Origin: SVTX01 sp964526505
GTDB lineage: Bacteria; Bacillota; Clostridia; Oscillospirales; CAG-272
Length of the DNA: 64,000 nucleotides
Assembly (NCBI GenBank): GCA_964526505.1
Contig: CAZGJC010000002.1
Coordinates: 1-64,000 of the forward strand
Reading direction: 5' to 3'
Positions within the stretch are counted from its first letter, which is position 1, and every line of letters begins with the position of its first letter. The translations under genes were made by a program, and so were the position numbers. The notes under the pieces are model-generated. The model did not search any database. It was not told the DNA's origin and saw nothing but the letters and a program-made list of their open reading frames with translations. Positions 17,947 through 27,457 of the stretch are shown here, in pieces.

Positions 17947-18851
17947 TTTTTAATTTGCCTGATACGTTGGAAATTAAAGAAAACTTACCATTGTGCAGGT
18001 ACAGTTCCTTTAAAATCGGAGGACCTGCCGATTATGCAGTGTTTCCGAGAACGATTAACGAGTTTACGGAGACGGTTGATCGCTTGCAGTCCGGTAACGT
18101 GAGATTTGACGTTGTCGGAAATGCGAGCAACATATTGTTCGACGATAACGGATACAGGGGGGCATTGATTTTTACACATAAAATGTGTAATGCAAAAGTT
18201 TATGCATATGATGAGCGTTACGTTGCAAATGTGGAGTGCGGAAAAAAACTTACGGAATTGTCATTTGAAACATTAAAGAAGCATAATCTCAAAGGTCTTG
18301 AATTTGCATATGGCATTCCCGGAAGCGTCGGTGGTGCGGTATATATGAATGCAGGGGCGTATGGCTCACAAATGTCAGATATTGTTTCGGAAAGCCTATG
18401 CTATGATGCAAAAGAAAAGAAAATATTTGCACTTGATTTTGACGGGCATAACTTTTCATACAGACACAGTTTTTTTCAGGATAACAAGAATGTTTTTGTA
18501 TTATCGGTCAAACTTAATCTTTTCCTTGACGTGAATGGTTCTGCACTCAAAGTTGCCCTTGATAATATGCAAAGCAGAAAGGAAAAACAACCACTGGAAT
18601 ATCCTAATGCGGGAAGCACGTTTAAGCGTCCCGAAGGGTATATCGTCGCAAAACTGATAGACGATCAGGGGCTTAAAGGTTATTCCGTGGGAGGAGCAGA
18701 AGTATCGTCAAAGCATGCGGGTTTTATTGTAAATAAAGGCGATGCTAAGTCCGCAGACGTTTTAAAACTTATGGAAATTGTTAGCGACCGCATAAAAGAC
18801 GCATATGGGATTAGACTTACTCCCGAAATAATATATATACCTGAAAAATAG
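17943..18851 (+). CDS. murB: UDP-N-acetylenolpyruvoylglucosamine reductase
   Basis: FAD- and NADPH-dependent step giving UDP-MurNAc in peptidoglycan precursor synthesis. 302 residues, the type II length. Motifs: RYSSFKIGGPADYAVFP (FAD domain), the EFAYGIPGSVGGAVYMNAGA block near residue 120, the catalytic Ser in NAGSTFKRPEG near 220, and the C-terminal Glu in RLTPEIIYI. Overlaps the HAD gene by 4 nt; whiA follows after 14 nt. In many Firmicutes rapZ and yvcK lie between murB and whiA; they are missing here. Confidence 0.95.
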   Translation: MIFNLPDTLEIKENLPLCRYSSFKIGGPADYAVFPRTINEFTETVDRLQSGNVRFDVVGNASNILFDDNGYRGALIFTHKMCNAKVYAYDERYVANVECGKKLTELSFETLKKHNLKGLEFAYGIPGSVGGAVYMNAGAYGSQMSDIVSESLCYDAKEKKIFALDFDGHNFSYRHSFFQDNKNVFVLSVKLNLFLDVNGSALKVALDNMQSRKEKQPLEYPNAGSTFKRPEGYIVAKLIDDQGLKGYSVGGAEVSSKHAGFIVNKGDAKSADVLKLMEIVSDRIKDAYGIRLTPEIIYIPEK

Positions 18852-18865
18852 TATTTGGAGCAAAA

Positions 18866-19762
18866 ATGTCATTTTCAACAGAAGTAAAATCAAATATTTT
18901 AAGTTTAAAATTTAAGCACAAATGCTGTAAAAAAGCGTTTTTTTACGGGGTGTTAATGGGTGCGGAAGTTTCCGACGGATTATTGTCGGTGAAAATATCC
19001 GACAGTGAATGTGCTGATTTTATAACATATATAGCAAGTACGGTTTTCAAAATAAAAGAAATGGATATAAGCGAGGTTTCACGTGGATTTTGTCGTATGA
19101 CCACGATAAAATTCAAATTGCCGACATTTATCTCCATGCTGAATGATATTGACGGTAACGTGGCAAAAGAGGATATTTTGACGAGTTTTTTCGATTGCGA
19201 AAGTTGCATTTCATATTTTTTCGGCGGATTATTTTGTGCTACCGGTACGCTGAGTGACCCGGAAAAATGCCACAGTCTCGAAATGTCTTTGCCTAACAAG
19301 CAACGGGCGGAAATTATAAATGCACTTTTCGTATCAAGAACGGATCTTGTACCGAAAATAATAAAGAGAAAAAAAGGATATGGGGTTTATTTCAGGAGTG
19401 CCGACGGCGTAGTTGGTTTTTTAACTTTGTGCAATATCGGAACGGTTGTTTTCGATTACTTAAATCAACAGTTCAGCAATCAGTTGAGAAGCGATGAAAA
19501 CAGAGCGACAAACTGTGTAACAAGTAATATAAAACGATCTGTATCTGCAAATCTTCCTCAAATACGTGCAATTCAAAAACTAATGGACAGTGGAAAGTAT
19601 AATTTACTGTCCGACGAATTAAAGGAAACGGCTACGTTGCGTATTGAAAATCCGGAACTTTCACTTAAAGCACTGGCATCAATACACAATCCCACCATAA
19701 CGAAGTCGGGACTTGTACACAGAATAGAAAAAATAATAAAACTGTCAGACGAACAGCTATAA
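18866..19762 (+). CDS. whiA: WhiA, sporulation/cell division regulator homolog
   Basis: DNA-binding protein related to LAGLIDADG homing endonucleases; controls sporulation septation in Streptomyces and affects division in Bacillus. 298 residues, normal. The N-terminal WhiA domain starts MSFSTEVKSNILSLKFKHKC, the LAGLIDADG-like part contains SYFFGGLFCATGTLSDPE near residue 115, and the C-terminal helix-turn-helix reads NPELSLKALASIHNPTITKSG near 265. Located between murB and dnaE on the same strand. Confidence 0.93.
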   Translation: MSFSTEVKSNILSLKFKHKCCKKAFFYGVLMGAEVSDGLLSVKISDSECADFITYIASTVFKIKEMDISEVSRGFCRMTTIKFKLPTFISMLNDIDGNVAKEDILTSFFDCESCISYFFGGLFCATGTLSDPEKCHSLEMSLPNKQRAEIINALFVSRTDLVPKIIKRKKGYGVYFRSADGVVGFLTLCNIGTVVFDYLNQQFSNQLRSDENRATNCVTSNIKRSVSANLPQIRAIQKLMDSGKYNLLSDELKETATLRIENPELSLKALASIHNPTITKSGLVHRIEKIIKLSDEQL

Positions 19763-19789
19763 ATTATAACGGGAGGTTAAAACTATCAA

Positions 19790-22700
19790 ATGAGTAATTT
19801 TGTTCACTTGCATCTGCATACAGAATACAGTCTCCTTGACGGTGCCTGCCGTATAAAAGATATACCGCAAAGAATTAAAGAATGCAATCAAGATGCGGTT
19901 GCCATAACCGACCACGGCAATATGTACGGTGTATTGTCATTCTATCAAGCCTGCAAAAAAGAGGGTATAAAGCCTATCATAGGATGCGAGGTGTACGTTG
20001 CACCGAAATCAAGATTTGATAAAAAAAATACGGGCGGTGACAACTACTATCATCTTGTTTTGTTGTGCAAAAATGAGATCGGTTACAAAAACCTCATATA
20101 TTTGGTTTCTTCTGCATTTACGGAGGGATTCTACATCAAACCACGTATAGATGAAGAAATTTTAGAAAAGCACAGCGATGGTATTATAGCACTTTCTGCG
20201 TGTTTGTCGGGTAAAATTCCCAAATTGCTTGCCACAGGAAATTATGACGAGGCGATTAAGTGTGCTAATTATTACAAACACATTTTCGGTGACGGCAATT
20301 TTTACATAGAAATACAGGATCATGGAGCTGCAAGTAAATCTACCGAATTGATTCCGGATCTTGTGAAAGTAGCACGTGAATGCAATATTCCTCTTGTGGC
20401 GACAAATGACTGCCACTATATACGTAAGCGTGATTCTGACACACAACAGGTTTTGATGTGTATACAAACCAATACCACGATAACCGATCCAAACAAACCG
20501 AGTTTTGATTGTGACGATTATTACATAAAAACAACTGAGGAAATGGAGCGTATTTACGCAAAATATCCCGATGCAATTGAAAATACTGTTAAAATAGCCG
20601 ACGCTTGCAATTTTGAATTTGAACTCGGTGGAGTATCATTGCCGAAATTTCCTTGCGAGCATGGAAAGAGTGCCGAACAATATTTAAGAGAACTTACTTA
20701 CGAAGGATTTGAGAAAAGAGCGGAACGTGGACACATTATATTTGACGAAACTCAGAATCGATCCCGAGAGATTTATATAAAGAGAATAGAGTATGAACTC
20801 TCTGTTATAAATTCCATGGGATACGCCGATTATTTTCTCATTGTTCAGGATTACGTTAATTTCGCCAAGCGTTCAGGTATTCCGGTCGGACCGGGAAGAG
20901 GTTCGGGGGCGGGAAGTCTCGTGGCTTATTTGCTCGGAATAACCGAAATCGATTCGATAAAATTTGATTTGCTCTTTGAAAGATTTTTAAATCCCGAAAG
21001 AGTGACTATGCCCGATATAGACGTTGATTTTTGTTATGAACGCAGAGATGAGGTAATACGTTACGTTGAGCGTAAATATGGCAAAGAGAGAGTGTCGCAA
21101 ATAATAACTTTCGGAACGCTTGCCGCTAAGGCGTCTGTTCGTGATTGCGGACGAGCAATGGGAATGTCATATTCGGATGTTGACGCTGTTGCCAAGGAGA
21201 TACCTAACGAAATAGGAATTACTTTAAGTCAAGCATTAAAAAAGCCGTCACTCGCCGACATGTATAAGAATTCCGACGATGTTCGTCAATTAATAGATAC
21301 GGCGATGACATTGGAAGGAATGCCGAGAAACGTATCCGTACATGCCGCAGGCGTAGTAATTACGGAAAAGCCTGTTTGTGATTACGTTCCGCTTTCGACA
21401 AGCAACGGTGCGGTTGTTACACAGTTTGATATGGATACGATAGCGTCATTGGGACTTTTAAAATTTGACTTTCTTGCTTTGAGATATTTGACAATAATCG
21501 ACAATGCAGAAAAACAAATAAAGGAAACAAATCCGGATTTTGATATTGAAAAAATCCCGCTCGATGACCAAGATACGTACGATTTAATTTCGGGAGGCAA
21601 CACGGTCGGAATATTCCAACTTGAATCCACCGGAATCAGGCAAGTACTTCAAAATTTGAGACCCGAACGAATAGATGATATAATCGCAGTGCTTGCACTG
21701 TATCGTCCGGGACCGATGGACTCAATATCGAGATTTATCGAGTGTAAGCATGATCCGTCAAAAATAAAATACGATATTGTCGAACTTGAACCGATATTGC
21801 AATCCACGTACGGATGCACCGTATATCAAGAACAAGTAATGAGCATTTTTCGCAATATTGCGGGGTATACCTTTGGTCACGCCGATATTGTTCGACGAGC
21901 AATGTCGAAGAAAAAAGCGTCTGTGCTGAATGCGGAGCGAGAGTGCTTTATATCCGGGGCTGAGAAAAACGGAATTGATAAATCAAAAGCCGAAAAATTG
22001 TTTGACGATATGTCAAGTTTCGCTAACTATGCATTCAACAAATCACATGCGGCCGCATATGCGGTGGTTTCTTACCGCACTGCATATCTTAAAACTCATT
22101 ATACCGCAGAGTATATGTCAGCATTGCTTACAAGTGTACTGGATAATCGTGTTAAAGTTGCAGAGTATATATCGGAATGTGCAAAATTCGGAATATCCGT
22201 ACTTGCTCCGGACATCAATACAAGCCGTGTCGCTTTTGCAATAGACAGAAGCAACGGAAATATAAGGTTCGGCTTGACGGCACTGAAAAATGTTGGAAAG
22301 CAATTTATAGAAGCGATTATTGACGAACGAGAAAAAAAGCATTTTTCCTCATTTGAAAATTTTGTTGAGAGAATGTCGGAGAGAACGGATTTAAACAAGC
22401 GTCAAGTGGAGGCACTTGTTAAGGTGGGGGCGTTTGACAGTCTTGGAACATATCGTTCGAAAATTATAGCGACCTACGAGACCATAATAGACAATGTGCA
22501 ACAGAAAAAACACAATAATATTTCAGGTCAGATTGATATGTTTTCCATGTCGGAAAATATCGGTACGTCACAATTTTCTTATCCCGATATTGAAGAACTT
22601 GATATGCGTAGACTTCTGATGTACGAAAAAGAGGCGTCCGGAATGTATTTTTCGGGGCATATTCTTGACAGTTTTTCGAAGAATATCGATGACTTGAAAG

Positions 22701-23470
22701 TATTGCGTATATCCGATGCGGTGTCACCCGATAACAAGGACAAAAAATTTCGAGACGGTCAAAAAGTCGCATTTGTCGGAACAATATCGTCTGTTTCGTT
22801 TAAAACAACGAAAAAAGAAGAGCAAATGGCGTTCTTTAAAATGGAGGACAAGTTCGGAGAAATAGAATGTATTGTTTTTCCGAAAATGTATGTGGGATAT
22901 GGTCATCATATTTTAACAGACAGTGCTGTGTATGTGGAGGGTAATTTATCGTACAAGGATGACGAAATACCGAAACTTAATATAAGTTTGGTTATACCGT
23001 TGATAGAAAATAAAAAATACGATTCTCGTGCATCGGAACTGTTTTTACTTATGACGACATGCCAGACAAAGTATTCCGGTAACATAAAAAAAGCAGATAT
23101 TGGTACAAATACCGAACGTACAAAACCTCAGACGGTGGCTGACCCGAGGCTTGCTGTATATCTTTCGGCAAACGAATTGAATAAAGCGAGTCCGAACAGA
23201 ATTCAGAATTCACGGCATGATGGCGGTATTGCCCCAAAACCACAAAAAATTCCAACTAAAATATATCTAAGGGTGCCTGATATGAAATGTGACAAATTCA
23301 AATATGTTAAGAATTTGGTCGATATATTTGATGAGGGGACGCTCGGCGTGATTTTTTATGATAGCAGTACGGCTAAATATTCCGAATACAGTAGAAAGAT
23401 GTTTTATTCCGAATATGCAATTTCCGAAATAAAAAAGATAATAGGAGACGAAAATTGCGTACTTAAATAA
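19790..23470 (+). CDS. dnaE: DNA polymerase III subunit alpha (DnaE)
   Basis: Replicative polymerase of the C family. 1226 residues. The N-terminal PHP domain (FVHLHLHTEYSLLDGA, AITDHGNMYGV) is followed by the palm with catalytic Asp residues in MPDIDVDFCYERR near 405, and by GPGRGSGAGSLVAYLLG near 370. The C-terminal half has the beta-clamp region, helix-hairpin-helix segments and an OB fold (VAFVGTISSVSF, near 1005). Final ~120 residues are less conserved. Start ATG 19790 follows a GGGAGG site. A strong terminator follows. The lagging-strand/leading-strand role relative to PolC cannot be told from this window. Confidence 0.96.
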   Translation: MSNFVHLHLHTEYSLLDGACRIKDIPQRIKECNQDAVAITDHGNMYGVLSFYQACKKEGIKPIIGCEVYVAPKSRFDKKNTGGDNYYHLVLLCKNEIGYKNLIYLVSSAFTEGFYIKPRIDEEILEKHSDGIIALSACLSGKIPKLLATGNYDEAIKCANYYKHIFGDGNFYIEIQDHGAASKSTELIPDLVKVARECNIPLVATNDCHYIRKRDSDTQQVLMCIQTNTTITDPNKPSFDCDDYYIKTTEEMERIYAKYPDAIENTVKIADACNFEFELGGVSLPKFPCEHGKSAEQYLRELTYEGFEKRAERGHIIFDETQNRSREIYIKRIEYELSVINSMGYADYFLIVQDYVNFAKRSGIPVGPGRGSGAGSLVAYLLGITEIDSIKFDLLFERFLNPERVTMPDIDVDFCYERRDEVIRYVERKYGKERVSQIITFGTLAAKASVRDCGRAMGMSYSDVDAVAKEIPNEIGITLSQALKKPSLADMYKNSDDVRQLIDTAMTLEGMPRNVSVHAAGVVITEKPVCDYVPLSTSNGAVVTQFDMDTIASLGLLKFDFLALRYLTIIDNAEKQIKETNPDFDIEKIPLDDQDTYDLISGGNTVGIFQLESTGIRQVLQNLRPERIDDIIAVLALYRPGPMDSISRFIECKHDPSKIKYDIVELEPILQSTYGCTVYQEQVMSIFRNIAGYTFGHADIVRRAMSKKKASVLNAERECFISGAEKNGIDKSKAEKLFDDMSSFANYAFNKSHAAAYAVVSYRTAYLKTHYTAEYMSALLTSVLDNRVKVAEYISECAKFGISVLAPDINTSRVAFAIDRSNGNIRFGLTALKNVGKQFIEAIIDEREKKHFSSFENFVERMSERTDLNKRQVEALVKVGAFDSLGTYRSKIIATYETIIDNVQQKKHNNISGQIDMFSMSENIGTSQFSYPDIEELDMRRLLMYEKEASGMYFSGHILDSFSKNIDDLKVLRISDAVSPDNKDKKFRDGQKVAFVGTISSVSFKTTKKEEQMAFFKMEDKFGEIECIVFPKMYVGYGHHILTDSAVYVEGNLSYKDDEIPKLNISLVIPLIENKKYDSRASELFLLMTTCQTKYSGNIKKADIGTNTERTKPQTVADPRLAVYLSANELNKASPNRIQNSRHDGGIAPKPQKIPTKIYLRVPDMKCDKFKYVKNLVDIFDEGTLGVIFYDSSTAKYSEYSRKMFYSEYAISEIKKIIGDENCVLK

Positions 23471-23473
23471 CAA

Positions 23474-23513
23474 AAAAATCCCGTAACCAGTTTATCGGTT
23501 ACGGGAATTTTTT
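23474..23513 (+). terminator. Bidirectional terminator between dnaE and pgcA
   Basis: Perfect 9-bp stem (23480-23488 with 23497-23505), 8-nt loop, A run on the left and T run on the right; serves both convergent genes. Confidence 0.85.
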
Positions 23514-25227
23514 AAATATTCAGTGTGTGTTTGTAGTTTGCGATTTTATCAAGTGCGTCTTCGTTATTTTTCGCCAAAACGAGGAAGTAGAATTTGATTT
23601 TGGGTTCTGTTCCCGACGGGCGAACGATTATGACGTCTCCGTTGTCAAGTTTGAAATAGAGAACGTTGGATTTGGGCAATCCGGTGGGAGTTTTTTTGCC
23701 GGTTGCAATATCGGTAAATTCTTCCGCCTTGTAGTCACCGAAAGTAACCACGCAACAATTTCCGATTTGCGTCGGACAGTTGTTACGTAATCCGTCCATA
23801 ATTGCCGAGATTTTTGAGGGACCGTCTACGCCTTCTATATATATTTCGGAGTTGGTTTCAAAATAGTAGCCGTATCTTTCATACAATTTTTGCAAAGCGT
23901 CGGAAATGGTCATATTTTTACTTGCATAATATGCAGTCATTTCACATATAAGCATTGATGCTACGACTGCATCTTTGTCTCTGGCGTAAGTGCCTTTGAG
24001 ATAGCCGTAACTTTCTTCAAATCCGAAAATATACGAGCCTTTTCCGAGTATTTCGTGCTTTTTGATCACTTCACCGATAAACTTAAATCCGGTCAGGACG
24101 TTAAAGAGTTCTACGTTGTGAGAGGAACATATTTTTGCAGCAAGTTCGGTTGTGACTATGGTTTTAACGGCATAGGGAAGAGGAGGCATGGTGTTTGTTT
24201 CTTCATAAGCGGTAATAATATAGTCTAAAAGAAGGGCACCCATTTGGTTTCCTGTGATAGTAGTGAAACTGCCATCAGACGTTCTTGCAACGACACCTAC
24301 ACGGTCTGCATCAGGGTCGGTTGCTATTACAAGATCGCTACCCACTTTGTTTGCAAGTTCTATGCCTAATTTGAAAACAGCCGCATATTCCGGATTCGGT
24401 TTTTCAACAGTCGGGAAATTGCCGTCTATAACAAACTGTTCTTCAACCTTGTATAAATGTTTAAGACCCGTTCTTTTAAGTATTTCCGGAACAAGTTTAT
24501 GACCTGTACCATGGAGAGGGGTGTAAACTATCTTCAAAGTGTCAGCGACATCTCTTACAGCACAAGGATTTACAGCCTGTTTTTGAACTTGTGCGAGATA
24601 TTTCTCATCAATTTCATCACCGATAACCGTAATCAATCCACTTGCCACACCATCTTGGAAATTTATACGCTTTACGTCGTTAAATATATCCACTTTGGCA
24701 ATTTCAGCCGATGCGGTATCTGCGTGTTCGGGAGGAAGCTGGGCACCGTCTTCCCAATAAGCCTTATATCCGTTATATTGTTTTGGATTGTGTGAAGCGG
24801 TTATATTTATTCCGGCAACACATTTAAGTTCTCTTAAAGCAAACGACAATTCGGGGGTGGGTCTGAGTGCATCGAAAATGTAGACGCATATACCCGAAGC
24901 AGCCAACACCTCGGCGGAAACTTTTGCAAAAAGTTCGGAATTGTTTCTTGAATCATATGCAATAACCACACCGTTTTTTGCTCTGCCTTCTTTTATGATA
25001 AGTGAAGCAAGTCCTTGTGTTGCGTGTGCAACAGTGTAGATATTCATGGCATTCATACCTACTTTCATCGTGCCTCTCAAACCTGCGGTTCCGAACGAAA
25101 GGTATGATGAAAAACGGAATTTTATTTCGTTTTCGTCATTCTCTATTGAACGAAGTTCTGCTTTTTCCGCATCGGAAAGAATTGGTGAATTAAGCCAGCG
25201 TTGATAGTTTTCAATGTAGTTTTGCAT
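23512..25227 (-). CDS. pgcA: Phosphoglucomutase / phosphomannomutase
   Basis: Interconverts glucose-1-P and glucose-6-P (and perhaps mannose phosphates), supplying UDP-glucose. About 571 residues, typical of Firmicute PgcA. Phosphoserine loop NITASHNPKQYNGYKAYW near residue 130; metal loop DPDADRVGV near 290; sugar loop GFEESYGYL near 400; phosphate-binding RPSGTEPKIKFYF at the C-terminus. The ATG at 25227 has AGAGGT upstream. Last gene of the group htpG - TSCPD - pgcA, 16 nt after the TSCPD gene. Confidence 0.93.
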   Translation of the reverse strand: MQNYIENYQRWLNSPILSDAEKAELRSIENDENEIKFRFSSYLSFGTAGLRGTMKVGMNAMNIYTVAHATQGLASLIIKEGRAKNGVVIAYDSRNNSELFAKVSAEVLAASGICVYIFDALRPTPELSFALRELKCVAGINITASHNPKQYNGYKAYWEDGAQLPPEHADTASAEIAKVDIFNDVKRINFQDGVASGLITVIGDEIDEKYLAQVQKQAVNPCAVRDVADTLKIVYTPLHGTGHKLVPEILKRTGLKHLYKVEEQFVIDGNFPTVEKPNPEYAAVFKLGIELANKVGSDLVIATDPDADRVGVVARTSDGSFTTITGNQMGALLLDYIITAYEETNTMPPLPYAVKTIVTTELAAKICSSHNVELFNVLTGFKFIGEVIKKHEILGKGSYIFGFEESYGYLKGTYARDKDAVVASMLICEMTAYYASKNMTISDALQKLYERYGYYFETNSEIYIEGVDGPSKISAIMDGLRNNCPTQIGNCCVVTFGDYKAEEFTDIATGKKTPTGLPKSNVLYFKLDNGDVIIVRPSGTEPKIKFYFLVLAKNNEDALDKIANYKHTLNI

Positions 25228-25243
25228 TTTCGTTACCTCTTTG

Positions 25244-25498
25244 TTATTTATTTGCAATATACTCTTCGAGTGCTTTTGAAAGTTGGTCGGGACAAGACGT
25301 CGCTCTCGGTCCGCATTTTATACCTTGAAGACGGTTTATTGCGTCTTCAATACTCATTCCCCTCAATAAGGCACAGAGTCCCTGTGTGTTTCCGGAACAT
25401 CCGCCGAGAAATGATGCATCTTTTATAATTCCATCTTCTATTTCAATATCGATTTTTCTTGAACAAACTCCGTGTGGAGTATATGTTATGTGTTCCAT
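25244..25498 (-). CDS. TSCPD domain protein (TIGR03905 type)
   Basis: 84 residues, function unknown. It resembles the C-terminal TSCPD domain of vitamin B12-dependent ribonucleotide reductase as a stand-alone protein. Visible: YTPHGVCSRKIDIEIEDG at the start, a Gly/Cys segment FLGGCSGNTQGLCALLRGM, and the C-terminal CGPRATSCPDQLSKAL that gives the family its name. The ATG at 25498 has AAGGAG upstream. It sits 19 nt after htpG and 16 nt before pgcA, so it is probably cotranscribed. Confidence 0.85.
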   Translation of the reverse strand: MEHITYTPHGVCSRKIDIEIEDGIIKDASFLGGCSGNTQGLCALLRGMSIEDAINRLQGIKCGPRATSCPDQLSKALEEYIANK

Positions 25499-25517
25499 TG
25501 GATGTGTCTCCTTGTTT

Positions 25518-27359
25518 TTAAAGTAATCCGAGAATGGCAAAACTGTCTGACATAAAAGATTTAAGTTCGTCGGCAGTCAGCCTGCGTTGAGATAAGAGTG
25601 CAAGTTTATATATTTCGGACGCCATGAGCTTGCCTTTTTCTTCGTTATCGGAAATAATGCTCGTAAGTTTGGATATCAATTCCGACGACGTATTGACAAT
25701 GAATGTATATTCAACAGGGATTGTATTCATACCCATTCCCATATCAGCATACATTTTCATCATTGATTCGAGACGTCTTGATTCCTCTGAAACAGTTAGA
25801 ATGGCAGGTATATTTTTGTCTTTGAGAGCGTGAAATTCTATTTTGAGATTGTCATTTCCACTAACTGTCTTGAATACGCTTTCGAGTGTACTGTCAACCT
25901 CGCCGTCGGTTTCTTTGAGTAAATCAACGTCTGCATCGACACGCTTGAACTTAACTTCGGAATTTACGCTTTCCCACATAGATACAAACTGTGTATCGAG
26001 ACCGTCGGGAAGTATCGCAATTTTGTATCCCTGTGATTCATACAACGATACATATTGTGCTTGAACTTCTTTGTCGGTCGCGTAGTATACGGTGTTTTTA
26101 TGAGTTTCTTCGCAATCTTTAAGATAATCATCTACGGAGAGATAGGTGTTATCGGTAAGTTCCAAAAGATATGAGGATTTTATTCTGTCAAAGAATTTAC
26201 GATCTCTCAGTGATGCATACTCCACGAATATTTTTAGTTTAGACCAAATTGATTCGTATTTTTCTCTGTCGTTGGCACACATAAGTGAAAGTTTATCGGC
26301 AACTTTTTTAACTATGTGATTTGCAACTTTTTTGACATAGGCACTGTCTTGTAAATAACTTCTTGAAACGTTCAGTGGGAGCTCGGGGCAATCAAGCACT
26401 CCACGTAGCATGAGGAGATACTCGGGAATGATATCTTTAATGTCGTCTGCAACAAATACTTGATTATAGAACAGTTTTATTTGACCCTCATATGACTCGT
26501 ATTCGTTCGCTCTTGTGGGGAAATATAATATTCCTTTGAAGTTTAACGGATAGTCGGCGTTTATGTGTATATGGAATAATGGCTCTTTATAATCGGAAAA
26601 AACTTTCTTGTAAAAATCATTATATTCCTCATCGGTACAGTCTGACGGGTTTTTGAGCCAGAGCGGGGAAGCGTCGTTTATGGGTGCAGACTCTTCCGAT
26701 GCATCGTCTTTTTCAGATTCGTCATCATTGACCTCGGAAAAATAGATGTTAACCGACATAAACGAGCAGTATTTTTCAAGAATATTTTGCACTTTATATT
26801 TGTCAAGATATTCCGATTCTTCGTCGGATATGTGCATAATAACGTCGGTACCGTGAGTTTCTTTGTCGGATGACGTTATTTCATACTCTCCCGAACCGTC
26901 ACAAACCCAGTGTATTGCAGGGGAGTCGGTATAAGATTTAGTGGTAACTTCCACTTTGTCTGAAACCATAAACGATGAATAAAATCCGAGACCGAAATGA
27001 CCTATTATGCCACTGTTATTATTGTTCTCATCATATTTTTGAATGAAGTCCAATGCACCCGAAAGAGCAATAGAGCAAATATATTTTTCAAGTTCTTCTT
27101 CGGTCATTCCAATGCCGTTATCTGACACGGTTATGGTTTTTGCGTCCTTGTCGAGAACAACTTTTACAAAATATTGTTCGTCGTTTGCATCATATTTTCC
27201 AAGTGATGCAAGTCGTTTTAATTTGGTAACCGCATCGGATGCATTTGATACAATTTCACGTAAAAATATGTCTTTTTCCGAATATAACCATTTTTTTATA
27301 ATGGGGAATATGTGTGATGTCTCGACGGATATTCCGCCTTTTTTAAAATTTTCTTCCAT
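25518..27359 (-). CDS. htpG: Molecular chaperone HtpG (Hsp90)
   Basis: ATP-driven dimeric chaperone. About 613 residues. N-terminal GHKL ATPase domain: the Glu in FLREIVSNASDAVTKL, the DNGIGMTEEEL box, and GIIGHFGLGFYSSFMV; the middle domain has GVLDCPELPLNVSRSYLQDS near 325 with the conserved Arg; the C-terminal dimerisation domain is present. The ATG at 27359 has AAAGGA upstream. I saw no CIRCE operator in the upstream 98 bp, so HrcA control is not supported. Confidence 0.95.
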   Translation of the reverse strand: MEENFKKGGISVETSHIFPIIKKWLYSEKDIFLREIVSNASDAVTKLKRLASLGKYDANDEQYFVKVVLDKDAKTITVSDNGIGMTEEELEKYICSIALSGALDFIQKYDENNNNSGIIGHFGLGFYSSFMVSDKVEVTTKSYTDSPAIHWVCDGSGEYEITSSDKETHGTDVIMHISDEESEYLDKYKVQNILEKYCSFMSVNIYFSEVNDDESEKDDASEESAPINDASPLWLKNPSDCTDEEYNDFYKKVFSDYKEPLFHIHINADYPLNFKGILYFPTRANEYESYEGQIKLFYNQVFVADDIKDIIPEYLLMLRGVLDCPELPLNVSRSYLQDSAYVKKVANHIVKKVADKLSLMCANDREKYESIWSKLKIFVEYASLRDRKFFDRIKSSYLLELTDNTYLSVDDYLKDCEETHKNTVYYATDKEVQAQYVSLYESQGYKIAILPDGLDTQFVSMWESVNSEVKFKRVDADVDLLKETDGEVDSTLESVFKTVSGNDNLKIEFHALKDKNIPAILTVSEESRRLESMMKMYADMGMGMNTIPVEYTFIVNTSSELISKLTSIISDNEEKGKLMASEIYKLALLSQRRLTADELKSFMSDSFAILGLL

Positions 27360-27457
27360 ATGTGTATTTCCTTTCCGCCGCTGTGATGGTACCTGTCGAG
27401 TGGCAGTGCAAAGCAAACGGCAACGTAAATTGTTTTATTGATTGAGTGTAGTTCGGG

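Noticed and set aside
27360..27457. CIRCE operator before htpG
   Set aside because: No TTAGCACTC-N9-GAGTGCTAA-type repeat is present.
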